Below are positions 25,627 through 36,600 of a stretch of 64,000 nt of DNA, piece by piece. The first letter of the stretch is position 1. The number at the start of each line of letters is the position of its first letter. The position numbers were made by a program, and so were the translations under genes. The notes under the pieces were generated by a model. It was not told where the DNA came from, searched no databases, and was given only the letters and a program-made list of their open reading frames with translations. Source of the DNA: an uncultured Prevotellaceae bacterium (lineage in GTDB: Bacteria > Bacteroidota > Bacteroidia > Bacteroidales > Bacteroidaceae); assembly GCA_902800585.1 (NCBI GenBank), contig CADCEW010000003.1:62001-126000 (forward strand), read 5' to 3'.

Positions 25627-26745
25627 TCAATTTGTCAGTTGTCTATATCTTTTCAGGTTACGGTAGAAAGAACTGAGGGAGGCAAAGCCAGAACGAAGGG
25701 CTATGTCATTCATCGACAGTTCGGGGTGTTTCTCTATGAGTTCTTTAGCGTAGATGACGCGCTGACGGTTTATAAGTTCGTTAAATGTCATACCCATCTG
25801 CTGGTTAATTGCCTGATAGACATAGGTGCGGTTGGTTTGTAGCTGCTGGGCAAGATTTTCCAGTTTGAGGTTAGGCTGCAAGAACACCTGCTTGTCTTTT
25901 ATCAACTGATTGATGCGTTCTGTGAGACTTTCCTGCGGTAAGGCTTTCTTATCGTTCAGAGTTATATTGTCAATGACTGCCTGTTCGTCGAGCAAATCAT
26001 GATAGGAGAAACGGCGATGCAGTCCGACAAAGGCAATGCTGAATAGAAGTATTGTGAAACTCAATGCAGGAATAGCCAACAGCAACAAAGAATCCATAAA
26101 TTGATAACGCCCTATAATACTGCATATCAACGACAACGCCGAGGTTATCAGTACTAAAATAAGAATAGTTCGGATGCTACACATCGACTTGTCTTCGGTG
26201 TCAGAATAGAATTGATCGACTTGATGATCGTAACGACGTATAAGTCGGATGCCGATAATGACAGTGATGATGACCTCAAGGGTGAAGACGAGTCTGCAAG
26301 AAATGTGTATCCATGCCTGTGTCAAGGCCAACCCCGCAAGTCCTTCCGAATAATTATGATAGAGGTAAATATCGATAAACTGGCTGGTCTCTTCTGTTGT
26401 CATCATAGAATAGGTGAGACCGCAGGCAATAGCTCCAATAGCTGCAGGCAGCAATAGGAGATAGTGAGAGGGCAGTATTCGGCGTGTCAGCCTTATAATA
26501 TATATAAGGTATAGGGGATAGACGGCTAAGTTAGTGGTTACATATAACGTGTCCGTAATGGGGATGAGGCTGATGGCGTGGTTGAAATAAGCGAAGTGTC
26601 CTGCATAAAGAACTGTTGCTGCAAGCATGTAGTAAAGTAAAGCAGGTAACTCACGCAACTCTTTGTTACGTAGTTCCAGCGCGATGTACACTGTGAAGAA
26701 TGCACAGGTCATCAACGGCAGTGATGTAAGTAGCAGATACAGCAT
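25627..26745 (-). CDS. AraC-type transcription regulator with membrane-spanning N-terminus
   Basis: The first ~245 residues contain about six to seven hydrophobic segments (MLYLLLTSLPLMTCAFFTVY, LPALLYYMLAATVLYAGHFA, TILILVLITSALSLICSII, LLLAIPALSFTILLFSIAFV). The last ~100 residues are an AraC double helix-turn-helix: LKLENLAQQLQTNRTYVYQA, then ELSMNDIALRSGFASLSSFY and RNLKR. It is therefore a membrane-bound DNA-binding regulator that may sense an envelope signal; the targets are unknown. Start ATG 26745 is chosen over the upstream TTG at 26754. A minus-strand TACTTTTG at 26765-26772 is a good -7 element. It precedes clpB by 92 nt on the same strand, with no evidence that it controls clpB. 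Confidence 0.88.
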   Translation of the reverse strand: MLYLLLTSLPLMTCAFFTVYIALELRNKELRELPALLYYMLAATVLYAGHFAYFNHAISLIPITDTLYVTTNLAVYPLYLIYIIRLTRRILPSHYLLLLPAAIGAIACGLTYSMMTTEETSQFIDIYLYHNYSEGLAGLALTQAWIHISCRLVFTLEVIITVIIGIRLIRRYDHQVDQFYSDTEDKSMCSIRTILILVLITSALSLICSIIGRYQFMDSLLLLAIPALSFTILLFSIAFVGLHRRFSYHDLLDEQAVIDNITLNDKKALPQESLTERINQLIKDKQVFLQPNLKLENLAQQLQTNRTYVYQAINQQMGMTFNELINRQRVIYAKELIEKHPELSMNDIALRSGFASLSSFYRNLKRYRQLTN

Positions 26746-26764
26746 TTGCAACAATTAAACAGGA

Positions 26765-26772
26765 CAAAAGTA
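26765..26772 (-). promoter_or_regulatory. -7 element of the membrane AraC gene
   Basis: TACTTTTG on the minus strand lies 19 nt before the ATG at 26745. No clear TTG is seen at the matching distance. Confidence 0.5.
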
Positions 26773-26877
26773 ATCATTTCTTCCGAATACTGCAACTTTT
26801 AGGATGACTTTTCATGTGTTTTCGAATATGATAAAAGATTTTGTGATTATGAGAATAGAATTTGTGAATATGGAATG

Positions 26878-26980
26878 TTGTATTAAAAGTTTTTCCATAT
26901 TTTTGCAAGCGAATAAAAAAAGACGCAACCCCGATGAAAATGAGAAAGCCTCGCTGGTCAGCGGACCAAGCGAGGCTTTT
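26878..26980 (+). ncRNA. Possible short transcript: promoter closely followed by a terminator
   Basis: TTG (26878-26880) and TATTTTTG (26898-26905) are 17 bp apart. A transcript from about 26912 would end at the hairpin AAAGCCTCGCT (26945-26955) paired with AGCGAGGCTTT (26969-26979), about 70 nt in total. It includes a tiny frame from ATG 26934 or 26940 that runs through the hairpin. A small RNA or attenuator-like peptide is possible, but there is no downstream plus-strand gene, and the hairpin also serves as the terminator of the minus-strand GH94 gene. Confidence 0.3.
26945..26980. terminator. Terminator of the GH94 operon
   Basis: An 11-bp outer stem (26945-26955 with 26969-26979) and inner GGTC/GACC pairing form a strong hairpin. 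T-rich sequence follows on both strands. It lies just after the end of the minus-strand GH94 gene at 27004. Confidence 0.8.
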
Positions 26981-27003
26981 ATTAGTTGTGTAGATGTATA
27001 TGA

Positions 27004-29469
27004 TTACATTGTTACCTCTACGGTGTGCTTGCCAGCAGAGTAGGGGATAATGGTCCCTTCAATGGGTTTGCCATCGAGCACGATTTGCTTTACACCGCTC
27101 TCCTTTCCGTTAGGATTCTTGACAGTGATAGTGTAGTCTGCTTCACGGAACTTACGCTGGATGGTATATTCCTTTGCTGTTGTTGGCAGACAAGGATCAA
27201 TCTGCAAGCCGTCGTACTGAGGTTTTACACCGAGGATATACTGCGAGACAGTTAGCCACATCCAAGCTGCTGTACCTGTCAACCATGAGTTTTTACCTTC
27301 ACCAGGTTTGGCAGCATCTTTACCGGCTACCATTTGACAGTTTACGTATGGCTCTACCTTGTGTAATGTCTGGTACTTTTCTTCGACATATGAAGGAAGA
27401 ATCTTGGCATAATGGCTCCATGCATCGTTGCCTCGTCCTGCCATTGCCTCACCGATGATAACCCACGGATTATTATGGCAGAAGATACCTGCGTTCTCCT
27501 TGTAACCCTCTGGATAGCTCGATATCTCTCCATACTCGTAGATATATTTCGTGAAGGCGGGGTTGTTGAGCACCATACCGTGTTCACACTCCAGGTACTT
27601 CTTGCAGGAGTCAAGACTTTTAGCTACCATACCGTCCTCTGCACCAATCTGTGCCATTGTACACCAGCCTTGGCTTTCAATGAAAATCTTCGCCTCTTCA
27701 CATTCGTGAGAGCCAATCTTGTTGCCGAAGAAGTCATAAGCACGGAGATACCACTCGCCGTCCCATCCGTCTTTCTTCACGGCAGCAATCATCGCATCAA
27801 TGGCGGTTTGCATACGAGTGGCCTCCTCAGAGTACTCAGAGTTCTTGGAATTCTCAGAGAGTTTCTTGCACAATGCCACATATTCCTTCGCTGTCACTAC
27901 GAAGAGACCAGCAATCATCAGTGACTCGGCCTTTGATCCTTCGCTTTTGTTCTCTGTTGTCTGGAAACTTTCGTTGGGGTCCCATGAGAAACAGTTCAGA
28001 TTCAGACAATCGTTCCAATCGGCACGTCCAATAAATGGAAGGTTGTGAGGACCAAGGTTCTTGATGACGTGGTCCATGCTGACTTTCAGGTGTTCGAAGA
28101 GTGTGACTTCTGTACCAGGCTGGTTGTCGAATGGTACCATCTCATCGAGAATCGAGAAGTCGCCTGTTTCCTTGATATAGGCAACGGTACCGAAGATAAG
28201 CCAGCAGGGGTCGTCGTTGAAGCCGCCGCCAATATCGTTATTGCCGCGCTTGGTGAGAGGTTGATATTGGTGATAGCAACCACCGTCAGGGAACTGCGTA
28301 GATGCTATATCGATGATACGCTGACGAGCACGTGGTGGTATCTGATGCACGAAGCCCACGAGGTCCTGATTCGAGTCGCGGAAACCCATTCCTCTTCCTA
28401 CACCACTCTCGAAGAACGATGCTGAGCGTGAGAAGTTAAAGGTTACCATGCATTGATACTGGTTCCAGATGTTCACCATGCGGTCGAGTTTGTCATTGCC
28501 TGTCTTCACCTTATATATATTAAGGAGGGCATCCCAGTACTCACAGAGTTCAGCAAATGCTTTGTCGACCTTTGCTGTAGTGTCGAGTTTGTTGATAATG
28601 GCGTGAGCCTTCTCCTTGTTGATAACCTGCGGTGCGGCGAATTTCTTATCCTGCTCGTTCTCTACATAACCCAACAGGAAGACGAAATCCTTCGACTCGC
28701 CTGGCTTCAATTCAACCTCAATATAATGTGAGGCGATGGGACTCCAGCCGTGTGCATGGCTATTGCGGGGTTTGCCCTCCATGACGGCATCAGGGTTGGC
28801 AAACTCATTATACAGTCCTACGAAAGTCTCGCGGTCGGTGTCGAAACCCTGTATCTCTGTATTCACATGATAGAATGCATAGTGGTTACGGCGCTCACGG
28901 TATTCTGTCTTGTGATAGATGGTGCTTCCTTCTATCTCAACTTCACCCGTCGAGAAGTTACGTTGGAAATTCTCCATATCGGTAGCGGCATTCCACAGGC
29001 ACCACTCCTCGAATGAGAATAGTTTTAGTTTCTTCGTCTCTGATGACTGGTTCGTCAGCGTCAGTTTCTGTACCTCCGCCCATGTTTTCAGTGGTACGAA
29101 GAACAGAACGCTTGCTTCCACGCCGTTCTTTCGACCAGTGATGCGTGTATAACTCATGCCGTGACGGCACTCATAGAAGTCGAGTGGTGTCTTGCAGGGC
29201 TTCCATCCAGGGTTCCAGACTGTATCGCCATCATTGATGTAGAAATAACGTCCACCATTGTCCATCGGTACGTTGTTGTAGCGATAGCGAGTGATGCGAC
29301 GGAATTTTGCATCCTTGTAGAAGGAATAGCCGCCAGCGGTGTTAGAAATGAGTGAAAAGAAATCCTCGTTACCCAGATAATTAATCCAAGGCCAAGGGGT
29401 CTGCGGGTCTGTGATCACATACTCGCGATGTTGGTCGTCAAAGTGACCATAACGTTTTTGTTGTTCCAT
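27004..29469 (-). CDS. Cellobiose phosphorylase-type GH94 enzyme
   Basis: GH94 phosphorylases cleave beta-glucosides such as cellobiose with phosphate to give glucose 1-phosphate. The 821-residue protein begins with the usual [20 protein letters not shown], has the N-terminal beta-sandwich, and then the (alpha/alpha)6 barrel with [15 protein letters not shown] and the catalytic general acid in [11 protein letters not shown] (about 480-490). No signal peptide, so it is cytoplasmic and acts on imported disaccharide. The [12 protein letters not shown] segment (about 535-548) is encoded by nonamer repeats at 27827-27865 and looks like an inserted surface loop. It is the last gene of a minus-strand operon after a 29-nt gap. 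Confidence 0.93.
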   Translation of the reverse strand: MEQQKRYGHFDDQHREYVITDPQTPWPWINYLGNEDFFSLISNTAGGYSFYKDAKFRRITRYRYNNVPMDNGGRYFYINDGDTVWNPGWKPCKTPLDFYECRHGMSYTRITGRKNGVEASVLFFVPLKTWAEVQKLTLTNQSSETKKLKLFSFEEWCLWNAATDMENFQRNFSTGEVEIEGSTIYHKTEYRERRNHYAFYHVNTEIQGFDTDRETFVGLYNEFANPDAVMEGKPRNSHAHGWSPIASHYIEVELKPGESKDFVFLLGYVENEQDKKFAAPQVINKEKAHAIINKLDTTAKVDKAFAELCEYWDALLNIYKVKTGNDKLDRMVNIWNQYQCMVTFNFSRSASFFESGVGRGMGFRDSNQDLVGFVHQIPPRARQRIIDIASTQFPDGGCYHQYQPLTKRGNNDIGGGFNDDPCWLIFGTVAYIKETGDFSILDEMVPFDNQPGTEVTLFEHLKVSMDHVIKNLGPHNLPFIGRADWNDCLNLNCFSWDPNESFQTTENKSEGSKAESLMIAGLFVVTAKEYVALCKKLSENSKNSEYSEEATRMQTAIDAMIAAVKKDGWDGEWYLRAYDFFGNKIGSHECEEAKIFIESQGWCTMAQIGAEDGMVAKSLDSCKKYLECEHGMVLNNPAFTKYIYEYGEISSYPEGYKENAGIFCHNNPWVIIGEAMAGRGNDAWSHYAKILPSYVEEKYQTLHKVEPYVNCQMVAGKDAAKPGEGKNSWLTGTAAWMWLTVSQYILGVKPQYDGLQIDPCLPTTAKEYTIQRKFREADYTITVKNPNGKESGVKQIVLDGKPIEGTIIPYSAGKHTVEVTM
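27827..27865. repeat. Nonamer repeats inside the GH94 gene
   Basis: Units CTCAGAGTA, CTCAGAGTT, CTTGGAATT and CTCAGAGAG encode the serine- and asparagine-rich loop of the phosphorylase. The same motif recurs in the topoisomerase gene at 58910-58946. Confidence 0.7.
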
Positions 29470-29498
29470 ATAGTTATAGATTATATTATAATTATTGT

Positions 29499-31559
29499 TT
29501 ATCTTTCTACCAGTATTCTTGCATCGACGGCGATGACATCGTTTCCGTCGGCCAGCAATGGATTGATGTCCATTTCCTTGATTTCGGTAGCGAAGCGAAG
29601 GAGTGTAGAGAGCCGCACAATAATCTCGGCATATTTCTGTTCGTTGATGCCCTGTTGTCCACGTGTACCTTTTAATATCTTGTAGCCTCGCAGTGAACGG
29701 ATCATGGAATAAGCTTCGGCGTAACTCAATGGAGCAAGGCCGCTCTGCACATCTTTTAGTACTTCGACGAAGATACCGCCCAAGCCGCAGAGGACAACAT
29801 GACCGAAACGCTCCTCGTACTTGGCACCGATGAAGAGTTCGGTACCCTTCAGCATCTTCTGTACCATGATACCCTTCGCATCTTCAATCTTCATCATCCG
29901 TTCGTACTCCAAAGCAAGATGCTCGGGGGTACGGATGTTCAGCGTCACGCCGCCCACGTCACTTTTGTGGACAGGACCGACGACTTTCGCCACGACAGGA
30001 TAGCCCACCTTTTGAGCGAAGGCGATGAGTTCGTCCTTGTCGGCAGACACTAGTTCTGGTACCATCGGGATACCTGCACAAGAAAGAATTTCATGAACGG
30101 TGTCGGGAGGCAAATAGCCGTTGGTGTTAATGTTATTGATGATTTTGTTTAGTCGCGAGATGTCAATGCCGTAGAGTTGTACTTCGGGTGGCGCAGGCGG
30201 TGGTGTCTGCATCATCTGCGACAAGGCTGTGGCAAGTGTCACTTCATCCGAGAAGTTTACATGACCTTTCGCCAAGAATTCAGCCACCTCTGGTCCTGCT
30301 GTGTGAAGACTGGGTAGGATGGGGAAGATAGGTTTCTTGCATGTGAGAATCTTCTGATGCAGTACTTCGTATGCTTCATAGAGCGTTGTCAGTCCTGGCG
30401 TTCCGTAAATGACGGCAATAGCATCGATATTGTCAAAACGATTCTCGCAGTAGTCGATAGTCAATCCTAATTGCTCTGGTGTTCCAGTAGCCAGGATGTC
30501 GATAGGATTTGCCACACTCGAGCCAGGAAATAACTGTGTCTTGAGTTCTTCTGCGGCAGCCCCCTCCAACTTAGGCACCTCCAGTCCACCTTTCGACAAC
30601 GCATCTGTTAGCATCACACCTGGTCCACCGGCATGAGTGACAATGGCAAAACGCTTGCCTGTCAAAGGGGGAAGGGTCAAAATACAGCCCAACGTCGTCA
30701 ATTCCTCTCTGGAATGACAGCGTACGATGCCCGCCTTACGGAACAAAGCCTCGACAGCAGAGTCACTGGATGCAATAGCGCCTGTATGACTCGAGGCTGC
30801 ACGACTACCACTCTCTGATGAACCTGCCTTGATAGCAGCAATGCGACAACCCTTACGGATAAGGCTACTGGCATGGAATAACAACTTGTCGGGGTTGGCT
30901 ATATTCTCTATATATAGCAATTTTACATGCGAGTCGGTATCGGGGTTGAAATGCTCGTCCATATACTGCAATACGTCCTCGATGCCTATCTGCTTGCCGT
31001 TGCCGATGCTCCAAACGGAATTGAACTGCAAGCCTTTGATGACAGCACTCTCAAGGATGAAAACGGCGGTGGCTCCTGAGCCGCTGACGAAATCAACCCC
31101 TTGTGGATGGAGTTTGGGAATAGGCTGCGTGAAGACGCTATGGTGCTGGCGGTTCAACAGTCCGATACAATTAGGACCAATTAGTGCCGCTCCGTATTGT
31201 TCACAAGTATCGAGGATGCGCTGTTCCATCTCTGCACCAGCCTTCGTCTCCTCTCCGAAACCCGCAGAGATAATGATGAATGCCTTGGTCTGCTTGTCCC
31301 TCGCTAACAACTCTACCGTATCAGGACAAAGTTTCGCAGGGATGACAAGGACGGCCAGTTCGGTAGGTGGCAGTTCTTTTGCATCGTGGAACACTTTCAT
31401 GCCCTGTACTTCATCTTCTCTTGGGTTGACGATGCGTAACACACCTTCAAAACCGCCTTGTATGATGTTACGGACGATAGCACCACCTGGTTTATGAATG
31501 TTATTTGATCCACCGATGATGGCAATACTCTGGGGGGAAAGGAGTTCTCGGTTAATCAT
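29499..31559 (-). CDS. ADP-forming acyl-CoA (acetate-CoA) synthetase, fused alpha and beta parts
   Basis: NDP-forming acyl-CoA synthetases convert acyl-CoA, ADP and phosphate to the acid, CoA and ATP. The 686-residue protein has a CoA-binding Rossmann domain ([20 protein letters not shown] at 12-31) and two ligase_CoA subdomains. The phosphohistidine motif [11 protein letters not shown] is at about 256-266. A C-terminal ATP-grasp domain follows (about 450-686: [40 protein letters not shown]). This single-chain order matches archaeal and protist acetyl-CoA synthetases. In a saccharolytic Bacteroidales it could supply ATP from acetyl- or propionyl-CoA; the substrate cannot be read. Its start overlaps the previous gene by four bases (ATGA). 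Confidence 0.9.
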   Translation of the reverse strand: MINRELLSPQSIAIIGGSNNIHKPGGAIVRNIIQGGFEGVLRIVNPREDEVQGMKVFHDAKELPPTELAVLVIPAKLCPDTVELLARDKQTKAFIIISAGFGEETKAGAEMEQRILDTCEQYGAALIGPNCIGLLNRQHHSVFTQPIPKLHPQGVDFVSGSGATAVFILESAVIKGLQFNSVWSIGNGKQIGIEDVLQYMDEHFNPDTDSHVKLLYIENIANPDKLLFHASSLIRKGCRIAAIKAGSSESGSRAASSHTGAIASSDSAVEALFRKAGIVRCHSREELTTLGCILTLPPLTGKRFAIVTHAGGPGVMLTDALSKGGLEVPKLEGAAAEELKTQLFPGSSVANPIDILATGTPEQLGLTIDYCENRFDNIDAIAVIYGTPGLTTLYEAYEVLHQKILTCKKPIFPILPSLHTAGPEVAEFLAKGHVNFSDEVTLATALSQMMQTPPPAPPEVQLYGIDISRLNKIINNINTNGYLPPDTVHEILSCAGIPMVPELVSADKDELIAFAQKVGYPVVAKVVGPVHKSDVGGVTLNIRTPEHLALEYERMMKIEDAKGIMVQKMLKGTELFIGAKYEERFGHVVLCGLGGIFVEVLKDVQSGLAPLSYAEAYSMIRSLRGYKILKGTRGQQGINEQKYAEIIVRLSTLLRFATEIKEMDINPLLADGNDVIAVDARILVER

Positions 31560-32161
31560 ACGGTGACAATGGATTTGACGGGATAAGAAACAATAGTAGA
31601 CTCAGGGAAGAAGTAGCCTAGTTTTAGTACGTGCTTGATAGGTGTGCCGTCAGCGACATCGGCACCGTCCTCTTCCTGATCCAGTTCTTTGTCAAACTTA
31701 CCGCCGAAGGGGTTGTGTACGAAACTCTCGTAACTATCACCCTCACTGATGATACCCACACAAGTGTTGATGAACGGCAGTTGCTTGATGACAAACTGGC
31801 GGATGTCATGGCAGAGGATATCGACATCCTCAATGCCCGATAGGGTATCTTCGTCAACAGCATTGCCCGTGCCAAGCATCTGAATCAATGGCTGTATCTC
31901 CTTTTGGTAATGACGCAGGTCGTAGATGCGGTTGTTGAGGGTAATGAATTTCCTGACCGCTTCGTTGTAGACCATCATCTGTTCAGGAGAAAGTTTGAGA
32001 GAATAGGTCTCTTTCTCCTTTTGTCGTTTTATCTCAGCCAGTTTTCGTGCTCTTTCTCTCTTCTGACGTATCTTCACGACAGCTGTGGTTCCAGCGGCTA
32101 TCGCTGTCACTCCTAAAGTGGCAAGTGCTGCCAAAGTCGATTTCTTGTTTTTTAGTTCCAT
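31556..32161 (-). CDS. Hypothetical membrane-anchored protein
   Basis: No family is recognised. The 201-residue product has an N-terminal hydrophobic segment (TLAALATLGVTAIAAGTTAV, about 9-28) and then a very basic stretch (KIRQKRERARKLAEIKRQKE). This suggests a single transmembrane anchor with a cytoplasmic helical region. The rest is mixed alpha/beta with an acidic patch (DKELDQEEDGADVADG). It is the first gene of a three-gene minus-strand operon with the acyl-CoA synthetase (4-nt overlap) and the GH94 phosphorylase, and has a TATCTTTG element 26 nt upstream. The function is unknown; a link to the enzymes is by position only. Confidence 0.7.
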   Translation of the reverse strand: MELKNKKSTLAALATLGVTAIAAGTTAVVKIRQKRERARKLAEIKRQKEKETYSLKLSPEQMMVYNEAVRKFITLNNRIYDLRHYQKEIQPLIQMLGTGNAVDEDTLSGIEDVDILCHDIRQFVIKQLPFINTCVGIISEGDSYESFVHNPFGGKFDKELDQEEDGADVADGTPIKHVLKLGYFFPESTIVSYPVKSIVTV

Positions 32162-32186
32162 AAGGCTGCTAGTTTGTATTTTGTCG

Positions 32187-32224
32187 CAAAGATAATGATT
32201 TTTATTGAAAAAACACTAACTTTG
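32187..32224. promoter_or_regulatory. Divergent -7 elements of the GH94 operon and the MATE gene
   Basis: TATCTTTG on the minus strand (32187-32194) and TAACTTTG on the plus strand (32217-32224) lie back to back. The second is 10 nt before the MATE start at 32234, so translation from the in-frame ATG at 32174 is not possible from this transcript. Confidence 0.6.
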
Positions 32225-32233
32225 CAAAAGAAA

Positions 32234-33538
32234 ATGAATCAAAGAGACCTTCAAATACTTCGAATAGCCATTCCGGCTATCGTTACGAACATCACTGTTC
32301 CCTTATTGGGACTGGTTGATACGGCGATTGTGGGACACATGGGAGATGCCGCCTATATTGGTGCTATAGCCGTAGGTTCGATGATTTTTAGTTTGGTCTA
32401 CTGGGTGTTCGCCTTCTTGCGTATGGGTACCAGTGGCATGACGGCACAGGCTAGAGGTCGTCGTGACATGGAAGAAATCATGCGAATGCTGATGCGCTCG
32501 TTGGCAGTATCCTTGATAATCGCCCTGATAGTTATTGTCCTACAATATCCCTTGCGAGAGATGATGCTTTGGTTAATGTCGCCAACAGAAGATGTGCGTT
32601 CCCTTGCTGTCACCTATTTTAATATTGTGGTATGGGGTGCTCCTGCCGTCTTAGGACTCTATTCTCTTAGCGGCTGGTTCATCGGGATGCAGAATTCACG
32701 AATCATGTTGGCTATTTCCATGCTGCAGAACGTGGTGAATATTATCGTTTCGCTACTGTTTGTCTATGGCTTGGGGATGAAAGTGGAAGGCGTTGCCCTC
32801 GGAACGGTTATCGCCCAGTACATAGGTTTACTGGTTGCCATAGCGATGTGGTTCCATTATTATCGCCGAATGTTACGATGGAAGGCTTCTCTGCTAAAAG
32901 ATACGATGAACGACTGGTTGTCTTTCTTCCGCGTCAACCGTGACATCTTCCTGCGTACCTTGTTCTTAGTAGCCGTCAATCTCTACTTCACTTCCGCAGG
33001 TGCACGACAGGGAGCTGTTATCCTTGCTGTCAATACGCTGTTGATACAACTCTATCTCTTCCTTTCTTATTTTACGGATGGTTTTGCATATGCTGGGGAG
33101 GCTCTGGGTGGAAAATTCTGGGGAGCCGATAATATGCCAGCGTTCCATGAGGTCGTCAAACGGTTGTTTGTATGGGGCGGAGTATTGGTTCTGTTGTTTA
33201 CCGTTGTTTATGTAGTAGGCGGCATGCCTTTCCTGTGTCTGTTGACGGATGAAACGCAGGTGGTGGAAGCTTCCCGTGGCTACGTATGGTGGGCGTATCT
33301 CATGCCATTGGCAGGTATTGCTGCTTTCGTATGGGATGGTATCTTTATCGGCATTACTGCAACACGGGGAATGTTGGTGTCGTCGTGTATTGCGGCGGGG
33401 GTGTTTTTTATGGGAGTAATGGGATTGATGGGAATTATGGGGAATCATGGGTTGTGGCTGTCGATGATTCTTTATTTGGCCACTCGTGGTCTCATACAGA
33501 CCATTCTTTATTTTAGAACTTATTCTATGAAACACTAA
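32234..33538 (+). CDS. MATE family multidrug exporter, DinF-like
   Basis: MATE transporters export cationic drugs and other compounds in exchange for sodium or protons. The 434-residue protein has about twelve membrane segments and the two-fold MatE layout. The first half is ILRIAIPAIVTNITVPLLGL with VDTAIVGHMGDAAYIGAIAV (DinF-type signature), and the second half starts near FLRTLFLVAVNLYFTSAGAR. Start ATG 32234 begins at MNQRDLQILRIAIP, as usual in relatives, and follows the -7 element. Near the C-terminus, MGVMGLMGIMGNHGLW is encoded by nonamer repeats of ATGGGANNN (33412-33456) within a membrane helix. The substrate cannot be inferred. Confidence 0.92.
   Translation: MNQRDLQILRIAIPAIVTNITVPLLGLVDTAIVGHMGDAAYIGAIAVGSMIFSLVYWVFAFLRMGTSGMTAQARGRRDMEEIMRMLMRSLAVSLIIALIVIVLQYPLREMMLWLMSPTEDVRSLAVTYFNIVVWGAPAVLGLYSLSGWFIGMQNSRIMLAISMLQNVVNIIVSLLFVYGLGMKVEGVALGTVIAQYIGLLVAIAMWFHYYRRMLRWKASLLKDTMNDWLSFFRVNRDIFLRTLFLVAVNLYFTSAGARQGAVILAVNTLLIQLYLFLSYFTDGFAYAGEALGGKFWGADNMPAFHEVVKRLFVWGGVLVLLFTVVYVVGGMPFLCLLTDETQVVEASRGYVWWAYLMPLAGIAAFVWDGIFIGITATRGMLVSSCIAAGVFFMGVMGLMGIMGNHGLWLSMILYLATRGLIQTILYFRTYSMKH
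33412..33456. repeat. Nonamer repeats inside the MATE gene
   Basis: Units ATGGGAGTA, ATGGGATTG, ATGGGAATT, ATGGGGAAT and CATGGGTTG encode the glycine-methionine-rich end of a transmembrane helix. A similar array lies at the folA start (52438-52483). Confidence 0.7.
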
Positions 33539-33614
33539 ATCTCGTTAAAGGAATTGGTTGTTCTATTTATTTCTTTTATCTTTGCATATTATTAATGACT
33601 AAAATACATGCGAT

Positions 33615-36600
33615 ATGAAAAAGAGATCATTAACCATTATTGCAATATTGTTATTGATACCTATGTGGATATTCGGACAAACCTATCAGTCACTTTGGAA
33701 ACAAGTGAAGAACGCAGAGGATGAGGATCTTCCTCAGACTGCGATGAAGCATTTGGCTGCTATCGAGAAGAAAGCCAATACAGAAAAAGCCTATGGTCAA
33801 TTGATGAAAGCCTCCTTATATTATGCTAAACTACAGAACGAGGTTGCCCCAGACTCTTTGAAACCCTCTGTTGAGCGGATTGAGAAAGAAGAGTCTGCGA
33901 CCAAAGATCCAGTCCTTCGTGCAGTTTATGATGCCGTTCTCTATAGAATCTATCGCGACAATCATTCTCTGAGTGAGGATGACTGGAAAGAGAAAGTAGA
34001 AGGCTGGCGCACGAAGGCATTGGCCAATCCTGATGCCTTGGGTAAAGTGAAGGACAAGAGTTATGAGCCTTTTGTAGAGATAGGAAAGGATGCGGATATT
34101 TATGACAACGACATGCTCAGTGTCATCGGTTATGAGTTAAAGGCTTGGGACTGGATGCATGCCTATTACGAGAAGACGGGTAATCGTCCTGCTGCCTGTC
34201 TGACGGCTCTTACTATGTTGGAGGAAAGTGAAGAAGAATTAGATGCAGAAGTATATATTGAGAAGTTAGATTCGTTGATTAATCAGTATCAAGACCTTCC
34301 TGTTGCTGGTGAACTGGCCATCGCCCGCTATAATCAGATGTCAAATCTCTATAATATCACTGCAGCAGAGAAAGTGGCTTATCTGGACATGGCTGTTGAG
34401 CGATGGAGTCAGTGGAAACGTATAGGACAGTTGCGCAATAATAAGGCAAGGCTGATAACCTCTAAGTATTCTGCAGACATTCCTCTGTATGTACAGATGC
34501 CCAATAAAGAACAGACGATAAAGCTTTATGGATTGCGCCATCTGAGTTCCTTGACGATGCGTGTCTATCGTACTGACCTGAAAGGTGACAATGATATCAA
34601 TCCGCAGTATAAGAAAGACTATGAAAAGATTAAGGATCATTTGGTTGAAGTGAAAGAGGCAGCTCAAAGCCAGACATTCTCCTACAGACCAGAATATGAA
34701 ATCTTTAAAGACTCTCTTCGGTTGAAAGGATTGCCGGCTGGTGTCTATATGTTGGAGTTCACGACAAACCCCGGAACGACCGTGCATCGTCTTCTTTATT
34801 ATGTGACGGGTTTACGTGTCTTGGCTATCGGCAACCCGGAGTCTTCTATGCGCTATATAGTAGTGGATGCTCAGACGGGTCAGCCCATAAAGGGTGCGAA
34901 GGTGAAGATTACCCCTTCTTATTATTATGATAAGAAAGATAAAGACGAGGACGAAGTGACCTTGGAGACGAATGCCCAGGGAGAAGTCTCATATCAGTTC
35001 AAGAAAGAAAGAAGACATGATGTGTTTGCCTATACCCGCCAGGATGAGGCTTGTCCCTCAATGAATGCGTCAGACAGCTATCGCTTCTATGACAATAACA
35101 ATCGTAGGGAGTATACCCATATCTATACCGACCGTGCCATCTATCGCCCGGGACAAACCGTTCAAGTGGCAGCAATCATCTACGCGTTGACGGATCATGT
35201 GAATACGGATGCCGTTGTAGACAAGAAAATGACGATGACCTTACGTGATGCTAATTATAAGGTTATAGCAGAAAAAAGTGTCACGACAGATCATTATGGT
35301 AAGTGTTCTGCAGAATTTACATTGCCTAAAGGTTCTAAGAACGGTAGTTTCAGGGTTAGCCTGAATGGGTCGAGTCAGAGTTTCCGTGTAGAGGAGTATA
35401 AGCGTCCGACCTTCGAGGTGTCGTTCTCTGAATACAAGGAGATGTATAAGGCAGGCGATACAATTACCGTACAGGGTAAGGCAGTGAGTTATGCTGGTGT
35501 TCCTGTACAGGATGCGAAAGTAAAGTATACCGTCCGTCGTCGTATCGCCTACTGGTGGATGAGTTACTCATGGTACTGGAATGTCGGTTATATCGGTCGT
35601 GGTACAGAAGCGGAAGAGTTGTTGACAAAAGAGACGACGACTCATGACGACGGAACCTTCGATGTGATGATGCCGATGGTATTGCCGAAGGATGACAATA
35701 AGACTCCGATGTTTTATACCTTTGAGGTAGAGGCAGACGTAACGGATCAGGCTGGTGAGACGCATGGCGGCACGAAGAGTATGTCATTAGGTACTCGTCC
35801 TACTGCTCTGACTTGTGATGTACCACAGCGAATCCGTCGTGATCAGATCAAACCAGTAACGTTCTATCGTAGGAATGCCGCTGGTAACGAGATAGAAGGA
35901 ACTGTCCGCTATCGTATTGACGAAGGAAAATGGCAGGAGGTGAAGGCGAATACAGGCATTAATGCCCTTTCATCTCAATTAAAGTCAGGTGAGCATCGCT
36001 TGGAGGCTGCTTGCGAAGGTGACTCCATAAAGATGAAGTTCATTATCTTTGGCTTGGACGATAAGAAACCTGCCATCGAGACGAACGATTGGTTCTATAT
36101 CAGTGACTCACGCTTCCCGAATGACGGCAAGCCTGTCACTCTACAGGTGGGCTCGTCGGATCCTGATTTGTATATTGCCTATGAAATCATGTCTGGCTCC
36201 AAAGTCATAGAGCAGGGCTCTGTTCGTGAGAACAGTTCTTTGTTGAATCGTAAGTTCACCTATAATGAAGAGTATGGCAATGGCTTGTTCCTGACTTACG
36301 CTTGGGTAAAGGATGGAAAGGCTTATCAGCATAAGACGACAATAGGTCGTCCGCTGCCTGACAAGCAACTCACGTTGAAGTGGGAGACTTTCCGTGACCA
36401 ATTGAAACCAGGTCAGCAGGAAGAGTGGCGCCTGTCTATTAAGGACAAGGATGGAAAACCAGCCGATGCACAGTTAATGGCAGTTCTCTATGACAAGAGT
36501 CTTGATCAACTTGCATATCATTATTGGGGCTTCTATCCTAATACAAATACACCGTTGCCCTCTACTTCATGGTATGTCATGTCATTTGGCGGCAGGTCCG

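Noticed and set aside
26804..27043. 79-residue protein between AraC and GH94
   Set aside because: It crosses a terminator hairpin and the end of the GH94 gene, and has no recognisable features.
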